A stretch of 64,000 nucleotides of DNA from Apus apus (lineage: Eukaryota; Chordata; Aves; Apodiformes; Apodidae): positions 4,863,659-4,927,658 of the forward strand of contig NC_067283.1 in NCBI RefSeq assembly GCF_020740795.1, in the 5' to 3' direction. The position numbers were made by a program, and so were the translations under genes. Below are positions 59,001 to 64,000 of this stretch, piece after piece. The notes under the pieces were generated by a model. That model did not search any database, had not been told where the DNA came from, and saw only the letters and a program-made list of their open reading frames with translations. How positions within the stretch are numbered: the stretch's first letter is position 1; each line of letters begins with the position of its first letter.

Positions 59001-61262
59001 AAGTAGGCAACTCCTACTGTTCTGTCCAGGGATGCTGTGGGAGCATCTGAGCTGCTAAAGAGGGACCAGGCCTAAGTTTCCTGATCACCTAAACTGCTTC
59101 ATCAGCTCTCATCCCCACCTCTTTTTTTGGACCACTCCAACTAGGTCTCTCCAAAACAAACCCCAGCATGGTTCAAGGGATAGTCCATGCAAAGGGCTCC
59201 TCCCAAAAGCACTACAGGTTGTAAACATCAGGCCACTATGCATCATTTTTGCTCCTTCCAGTCCCTACACAGTCCTGCAGCTCTATCCCACAAATCCAGA
59301 CCTTGTGAGCTCCTTGCACTCTCTCATGTCATATTCTGGGGGATGCAACACACCTCCTCAGCATCATGCTGTGAAAACACCATGCTACGGGGCTGCAATC
59401 CAACCTCCACCTGACTGCAGGTATTTTAAACTACTCCCAAATGTAGCAATTATACATGTTACAGTCAGGTGGACACCATGTGGGACCCAGCAGAGACCTG
59501 GGTCAAAGTGCTGTGAAAAGCGGGGCATGTCCAGCCTGGTTCAGAAACAGCTCACCCTGATGTGAACATGGGCCAGTTCACATCACCAGGTCTTGGGGTG
59601 GGAGATTTCTTCTTGGTCCTCTTGCACCTAGCAGCAGAGATGCACCCTGTGTCTTCTCTAAGAAAGAGATCAACCTCTCACAGACACAAACACACGCATA
59701 AATGCACAAAAATACATTACCTGATGTAGGCTTCTGTGCTGCTTGGACCTGTGAGCTGGTCTTCCATAAGATAGGTATTGTGTGAGGATGACACCAAGTA
59801 GTGACTGAGAGGTTGAGTCATGTCCTGGTAAACTTTACGGTGGGAGGGGTTGAATATGTTCCCATCATCAGACAGCAGGTACATCAGGAAACCATCTTTG
59901 GTCATGGCGTTTCCCCTCTTGGCTGCCAGACAAATAGAAACCCCATGCTGAAAATCTGACACCACCAAGTTGTGCCATCATCTTCACCTGCTGCTCCCCA
60001 GAGGGTCTCAAAGGCAACGTGCACTCCCTAGGCATCCAGCTAATAGCAAATGTGTCGATGCTGTTCGGGTGACAGTGACAGCTCCATCTGCCTGAAAATG
60101 CTTCTAAAACCCCTTCACAAGCTTTCTACGACACTTGGTGTCCTTGGCAACACCTCAAAAGTGCAAAGGCAGCACTTAACCTCACCTTTCTCTAGAGATC
60201 CATGGTATAAAGCTCTCCATCTGAGCACCTGAACCTTCCTTCATACCGATGCAGAACAATTGTCTGGTATCTATAAACGTAGCCAGATAAATCCTGTCTC
60301 AATTTTCCAATTAATACAGGATTTGCAAAGAGTAAATGCAAAACAACCTGACTTTGGGGAGAAATCTGGTTCCTCCCATCTTGAAGGACTAAGCTACATC
60401 TCAGTCTAATCCTCAGGTCTGACACCTGCAAACCATTGCCCCTCTCCTAAAGGTACACCAGGTCAGTGCAAAATCAGCCTATGATTCTGTGTTTGTTTCT
60501 TGAAAATGTTCTATGAGTTGCTCCAGACTGGTGATTCACTTAATTTCTGAGCAGAGAGTTCTGTGATGGCTCTCCTGAACAGCTGCCACCTTCTCTGGCC
60601 TCTACTCAGAGATTTCATCACCCAATGGCTTCTCAGGTGCCCATATTCAACAAGAGTTGCCTCCGTTCCTGCTTCTGGAGAACAGAAATGCTGCTACATT
60701 CTCAACCCTGCAAAGCCACGTGAGGTCTTATCATTTGAATAAGCCATCAGAGCCTTTCCCACAGGAATTCCATCATCCCCTCTGACTCCATATCCACCTC
60801 TCTCCAGCTGCTCAGTGTGCCCAAGCCAAAATTGAAGAGAAGTTTTCCTCAGGCTCCCCAGTGCCCTCATCAATAAGAGCTGCTCATGTTTCCCTAGATG
60901 AGTGGTGTTTTAGAAGCAGCTGCAAGAAGAAAATGACACACATGGCTGCAGAAGAAGACCACAGTAAAGAAAATCATAGTTCATCAAAATCAAGGAAGAT
61001 TTTGAGCCAAACCAGCCAGAGTTTCCAACCTACCTCTTTCATTGGGCTCATATCTCTGAATTAAGGCAGGGGCAGCAACAACAGCATCTTCTTCTTGCTG
61101 TGTCTCATAGAGGAACCTCACCAGGTTCTGGCAGGACATGAACCCTTCTGCATCTGAGTACTTTTGGAAGATCTTGTCTATTTCCTTCCTCTCTGTCAGT
61201 ATCTTGTAAAATTCCTCTATCTCATCATCCTCCAGAGCCTCTGTTTTGGACTTGTCACAGTG
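40929..61262 (-). CDS. PLCD1: Phospholipase C delta-1, C-terminal 571 residues (5' end outside window)
   Basis: Hydrolyses PI(4,5)P2 to IP3 and diacylglycerol in a Ca2+-dependent way at the plasma membrane. Eleven GT-AG exons join in frame into 1716 nt. Domains in order (window residues): EF-hands 1-76, X box about 110-260, acidic X/Y linker 262-290, Y box about 305-425, C2 about 440-571. Adding 187 gives mammalian PLC-delta-1 numbering, under which all active-site residues coincide: H311, N312, E341, D343, H356, E390, K438, K440, S522 and R549, plus C2 Ca2+ ligands N645, D653, D706 and D708. The length ends two residues (Cys-Asp) past the usual SIQD/SLQD end. PH domain and EF-hand 1 exons lie beyond 64000. 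PLCD3/PLCD4 are less likely given the linker [11 protein letters not shown] and the VILL neighbour. Confidence 0.96.
41369..41518 (-). CDS. PLCD1: PLCD1 exon w10 (C2 domain second half)
   Basis: Encodes window residues 492-540 plus one base of 541: [40 protein letters not shown] and TSLKQ. VEDFD holds the C2 Ca2+ ligands D706 and D708. Acceptor gttgcccag, donor gtaagg; phase 1 to 1. A 3 x 29-bp tandem repeat starts 13 bp upstream of the exon. Confidence 0.97.
41532..41618. repeat. Three tandem 29-bp units next to PLCD1 exon w10
   Basis: Units at 41532-41560, 41561-41589 and 41590-41618. The first two share acaaggatggaggt.agag.t, and the last two share gtcagagatgct. Each unit read on the - strand contains a branch-site-like ctctaac or ctctgac. 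Confidence 0.9.
41985..42040 (+). repeat. Possible MIR-like relic
   Basis: catgcctcagtttccctgtc followed by tgcaagaaaggttaatga. This resembles the MIR core/3' end (gcctcagtttccccatctgtaaaatgggg). Confidence 0.35.
42815..42870 (-). repeat. CR1 LINE extreme 3' end, antisense
   Basis: atggaatcatttaggttgga followed by aaagacctttaaagtgactg and gtccaacc. A 55-bp remnant in a PLCD1 intron. Confidence 0.8.
44439..44571 (-). CDS. PLCD1: PLCD1 exon w9 (C2 domain first half)
   Basis: Encodes window residues 448-491 plus one base: [20 protein letters not shown] and KVTIEIHG. N458 and D466 correspond to C2 Ca2+ ligands N645 and D653. Acceptor tttcctccacag, donor gtaagg; phase 0 to 1. The 3' end of a CR1 element lies about 20 bp upstream of the acceptor. 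Confidence 0.97.
44592..44800 (-). repeat. CR1 LINE 3' fragment abutting a PLCD1 splice acceptor
   Basis: tcatagaatcacagaatggt, then tgggttggaagggaccttaa, then gatcaggttgctctaagctc and cctgggcaacctgttgcagt. Its orientation is sense to PLCD1, and its 3' terminus lies 20 bp upstream of the exon w9 acceptor. Confidence 0.93.
45328..45506 (-). CDS. PLCD1: PLCD1 exon w8 (Y box end, hinge to C2)
   Basis: Encodes window residues 388-447: [35 protein letters not shown] and [15 protein letters not shown] and [10 protein letters not shown] are hallmark Y-box motifs. Acceptor tgcattgtag, donor gtaaga; phase 1 to 0. Confidence 0.96.
46930..47090 (+). repeat. tRNA-derived SINE relic (MIR/CORE-SINE-like)
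   Basis: A degenerate Pol III promoter is visible: an A-box-like tggcccttatgg, then a B-box-like gagtttgatttcc about 35 bp on. The following atctctgccagagattt, agtcagcgacttcaacc and cctcctttgttaaa track the MIR layout. It looks like a tRNA-headed SINE, not a functional tRNA. Confidence 0.5.
47330..47446 (-). CDS. PLCD1: PLCD1 exon w7 (Y box, Arg549)
   Basis: Encodes window residues 349-387 plus one base: [46 protein letters not shown] supplies R549 of the active site. Acceptor ttaattgtag, preceded by an AAAT-type microsatellite that reads as a T-rich tract on this strand; donor gtgggt; phase 1 to 1. Confidence 0.96.
47451..47497. repeat. (AAAT)n microsatellite at PLCD1 exon w7 acceptor
   Basis: Imperfect aaat/aataag repeats. 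On the - strand they read as a T-rich tract ending in ttaattgtag directly before the exon. Confidence 0.92.
47748..47904 (-). CDS. PLCD1: PLCD1 exon w6 (Y box, Ser522)
   Basis: Encodes window residues 297-348 plus one base: [44 protein letters not shown] supplies S522, which contacts the inositol 4-phosphate. Acceptor ctacatttag, donor gtatgc; phase 0 to 1. Confidence 0.96.
49636..49797 (-). CDS. PLCD1: PLCD1 exon w5 (end of X box and acidic X/Y linker)
   Basis: Encodes window residues 243-296. [13 protein letters not shown] carries substrate-phosphate-binding K438 and K440. The rest is the X/Y linker with [15 protein letters not shown], the acidic segment that in PLCs lies over the active site and is auto-inhibitory. 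Acceptor ccttgtgcag, donor gtaagg; phase 0 to 0. The intron upstream is about 7 kb, the largest in the window. Confidence 0.96.
49798..56771 (-). other. PLCD1 7-kb intron, no recognised exon
   Basis: Largest intron in the window, between the X box and X/Y-linker exons. It contains A/T runs near 50111-50145 and purine-rich DNA at 55540-55580 and 55770-55795. No CR1 or conserved coding was recognised. Long open frames on the + strand (55286-55825, 56336-56860) show no domain, no splice context and low-complexity translation. Confidence 0.6.
56772..56921 (-). CDS. PLCD1: PLCD1 exon w4 (X box, Glu390)
   Basis: Encodes window residues 193-242: [36 protein letters not shown] and SQFPSPE. SLENHC supplies the Ca2+ ligand E390. 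Acceptor gtcttcttctag region (ends ctag), donor gtaagc; phase 0 to 0. Confidence 0.96.
57850..57994 (-). CDS. PLCD1: PLCD1 exon w3 (X box, Ca2+ ligands and His356)
   Basis: Encodes window residues 144-192: [34 protein letters not shown] and [16 protein letters not shown] carries the Ca2+ ligands E341 and D343, and IIYHGYT the second catalytic histidine H356. Acceptor ttgtttccag, donor gtaagg; phase 2 to 0. Confidence 0.97.
59721..59922 (-). CDS. PLCD1: PLCD1 exon w2 (X box start, catalytic His-Asn)
   Basis: Encodes window residues 77-143 plus two bases of 144: [38 protein letters not shown] and [18 protein letters not shown] contains the catalytic pair H311/N312 (mammalian numbering). Acceptor gtctggcag, donor gtaatg; phase 1 to 2. 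Confidence 0.97.
61034..61262 (-). CDS. PLCD1: PLCD1 exon w1 (EF-hands), first coding exon in window
   Basis: Encodes window residues 1-76 plus one base: [40 protein letters not shown] and YEPNER. The loop [12 protein letters not shown] has Ca2+-binding EF-hand spacing; the following EF lobe is degenerate, as is usual in PLC-delta. Acceptor (minus strand) tacgtttacag, donor gtaggt; phase 0 to 1. Codon 1 corresponds to about residue 188 of the full protein. Confidence 0.95.
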
Positions 61263-64000
61263 CTGTAAACGTAGAGGGGAGAAGGAGTGAAAACCTTCTT
61301 TCCTTCTGGCATAAGCCACCCGTAACCTGCACCAGGGCTACACAACGTAGAACACAAAATATTGGAAAGAGTTACTGGCCAGGGAATGAGAAGCACTTGG
61401 TCAATGACAACGATTCTCACTGACCAGGCCAACAAACATATCACAGTCACAGTTATTGTTTTTACCAGGCATGGCTTGGAACTCCACTCCACAAACTGTA
61501 AGCTAAAAGGCCAGCTCCTGGCAATCTAAGGACAAATCAAGGCTCAAGAAAAATGGGCCTTTTGATCTCAAGAGGTGGAGAAACACAGGCAAACAATTAG
61601 CTCAATGCAACTCAAGCTATTAATAGAGCCTGTGGCCTAAAATCCAGTAAGTAAAGTGAAAAGAGCCCTGAGGCTCAGGCCTCAAGAGGGTGTCCAAGCT
61701 AGAAGAAGGGCTGGTTGCAAAGATGGCATCAAAACTGACTTTAAAAAACATCCTGCTAAACATGTGCATTTTTAGGCATAGAAAGATCCTTCTTCCCGTG
61801 GAATTCCCTTTTCTGTTCTCATTCCAAGCCACCAGGTAACAAAATGTCCACAAAATTTCAAATCAGCTATCAGCTTCACAGGGAGCTGGAACTCAAACTC
61901 TTCAAGCCCCCATGTTCCTCTGTGGTTTGAGCTTCTCCACTAGGTAACAACTCTGACAGAGAACCACAGTCAAGGATTTGGCTTTATCTAAGATATTCCC
62001 AGATTCAGTTTTTCATCAGAAATTACAGTTTTTCTGTGGCAAATCCAGATATTAATTTTGTTGTTTGTTCCTAGCAAAATTCTTCATGGAGAGGTGAACA
62101 ACTTTGTTTTGGTCACCTCTGGGATGGAAAGCTCTGTGTTAAAACCAGGCTGAGCAAAACAACCTGCAAAGGAAAGCAAGAACCTGTCTCAGAAGAATCA
62201 CTTATGGGCAGGGAGTGTTACACCACTTCTGAGTGTTCTTCCCTGCAAATCTCAGCCATCAACCCATTCCTAGTTCATGTCATGTGGTTCTGATGATTTC
62301 CTCCCCCTCAATATCTAAAGCAAGCAGAAAGACCCTTAGCCGTGGTGCCCTCATCTCATACAGCAGAATCCCACCTTACATTTCAGGTTAAGTCCAAAAA
62401 CTCTCATTGTTTGGCATGGATGCCAAAATTCCTGCAGGACATGACTTGCCTTTCTCAGTCTTTGGTCTAAAAAACTCTTCTTCAGGCCTGAATTTGGAAT
62501 GGAAAGTGTGCTCCAGGCCACCCAGAGGAGGTTGTGGTGTATTTCATTTCACCCTTGCTATGAACAAGCTGCTAACAAGTTACTGTGCTGACAGATGGTA
62601 ACTGGTCAAACAAGAGGAATTAAATTGCTTTCTATCTTTGATCTCTTATGACAGATAGAGCTAATGTCCTGGGTTTTATGACCAAAATGCATGTCTCTGT
62701 TTAACTAGATACCACACTAATCTCAGTCTAACTCTGCTAATGGTCTCAGTGATGGCTGTGGTGGCTTCGGCAGTGCCCCAAGCAAGATGGTAACGAGGGA
62801 TTTGCATCCTCTGCAAATCCTCCACTGTCTGTTGGAAGATACTAGAAGGATTAGAGTCCTTCACTATCTGTTTATGGTGCACATATAAAACCAAACAAAA
62901 CTATCATGATGCACAACATTTCACAAACGTAACTGAGAGCAGAAAGTTCAACTTGTCTTAACTTCAGAATCGGCTCAGTAGACACTATGGGGTCATCTCA
63001 AGGATGGGACAACCTGTGAAATGCTCAGTACTACAGACACCTTCACATCAGGTTTGAGAAGTCCAGGGACTTCCAGAAGTCCAGAAGTTAGAACCTTCCT
63101 GATGCACCAAAATGAATATTCAGGTTGAAATGAAGTGAGCAATTAGAGGAGCTTTGCACAGACTCTTGCTGCATTGCATGTCTTACCCAGCTATGTGATG
63201 AAAAGCAAGAATAATGTGAGAACATGCCCTGTAGCTCCCTCTTGAACCCCTGATCACCCTTCCTTCCTGTGACTAAATGAAGAAAAACTAAGACACAAAA
63301 GATCACCCTTTCAATGTGCTGTAGTGTCTCTCTGTCCCATCTAAGTACAGTCAGTGTGCAAACTGAAATGTAATTGCTTTAGGAGCAAGACAGGCTCTTC
63401 CTGGAGGCAGTTCAGCCCACAAGAGATCTGAATTAACCTCCAAAGAGTTTCCCCTTCCAGTGGCTATAGAGGAAACTTAAAACAATGACATGCCTGAAGA
63501 GGGTACTTCAAGTCCAAGCCTGCAGTTAGATGGGTTGAATCAAGGTTTAGTAATTGTTTGGAGTCCTTAAGCAAAAAGAGATTTGAACTTCATCAAGTTT
63601 CCACTCCTAGAACTTCCTTGTAACTATTCCCATAGCAAAAGAGGTTCACTGAATGGAGACTGCACCTCCAAAAACCAAAAAGGGTGTCTTTTCAGATGTT
63701 TGATGCTTGCAGATGCAGGGAGGGCTTCATCTGACATATGAGATGTATCCTCTAGGATGAGGTGAATCACACCCTGGTCTCCTTTATTATGGAGTCTATT
63801 ATTATAGACCTACACAGACTTCAAAGGAAGGGCAAGTGTTGGTGACTACTTCCAATGCAGGTGTCTGCACTGGAGAGATCTCACTCAATCTGAGGAATCC
63901 TAGCCTTACTGCTATTCTTTCAGGGTCTCTCTGAGCAGGGAATAAAGCATGGGCTATGCTAGCCAGAGCAGGCAGTACATCTGGAAGATTTTGCAAGCTG
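61263..64000 (-). other. PLCD1 intron sequence, no recognisable exon
   Basis: The exon ending at 61262 starts with a splice acceptor, so this stretch is intron of the same gene. I searched both strands for the expected EF-hand 1 and PH-domain exons and found nothing resembling them, so this intron is longer than 2.7 kb. No CR1 fragment was recognised here. Confidence 0.7.

Noticed and set aside
40929-61262. Identity as PLCD3 or PLCD4
   Set aside because: PLCD4 lies near VIL1 in mammals, which made it worth considering. The acidic linker [11 protein letters not shown], the fixed +187 offset to PLC-delta-1 numbering at every catalytic residue, and the VILL neighbour favour PLCD1.

Overview
This is a gene-bearing nuclear segment from a bird. 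The coding sequence is split into short exons with GT-AG introns, and the interspersed repeats are dominated by 5'-truncated CR1 LINE pieces in both orientations, many ending in the ATTCTATG-type terminal repeat typical of avian CR1. A few older MIR-like SINE relics are also visible. I see no bacterial, viral or plasmid genes, no CRISPR array and no RNA gene.

Two protein genes are present, arranged tail to tail. On the + strand, 15.7-37.9 kb holds a complete coding region for villin-like protein (VILL). Nineteen coding exons join in frame into 863 residues: six gelsolin-like repeats, a Ser/Asn-rich linker and a C-terminal villin headpiece. On the - strand, 61.3-40.9 kb holds the last eleven coding exons of phosphoinositide phospholipase C delta-1 (PLCD1): 571 residues covering EF-hands, the catalytic X and Y boxes and the C2 domain. 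The PH domain and first EF-hand (about 187 residues by comparison with mammalian PLC-delta-1) must lie beyond position 64000. The VILL/PLCD1 convergent pair is the same neighbour pair found at human 3p22.2, which supports both identifications.

Layout: 1-15.6 kb, upstream/intergenic DNA with CR1 fragments, a CpG-rich patch near 2.9-3.1 kb and one speculative 5' exon; 15.6-37.9 kb, VILL; 37.9-40.9 kb, the intergenic space where the two 3' UTRs must end; 40.9-61.3 kb, PLCD1 exons; 61.3-64 kb, PLCD1 intron with no recognisable exon.

Villin-family proteins bind, cap, bundle or sever actin under Ca2+ and PI(4,5)P2 control, and PLC-delta-1 hydrolyses PI(4,5)P2 in a Ca2+-dependent way. The neighbours therefore handle the same lipid and ion, although nothing in the sequence shows they are co-regulated. 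The less expected observations are repeats sitting in splice acceptors of PLCD1 (a CR1 end, a three-copy 29-bp tandem repeat and an AAAT tract), a SNHY low-complexity linker and an altered basic patch in the VILL headpiece, and isolated CpG-dense exons within VILL. I found no convincing new biological system.
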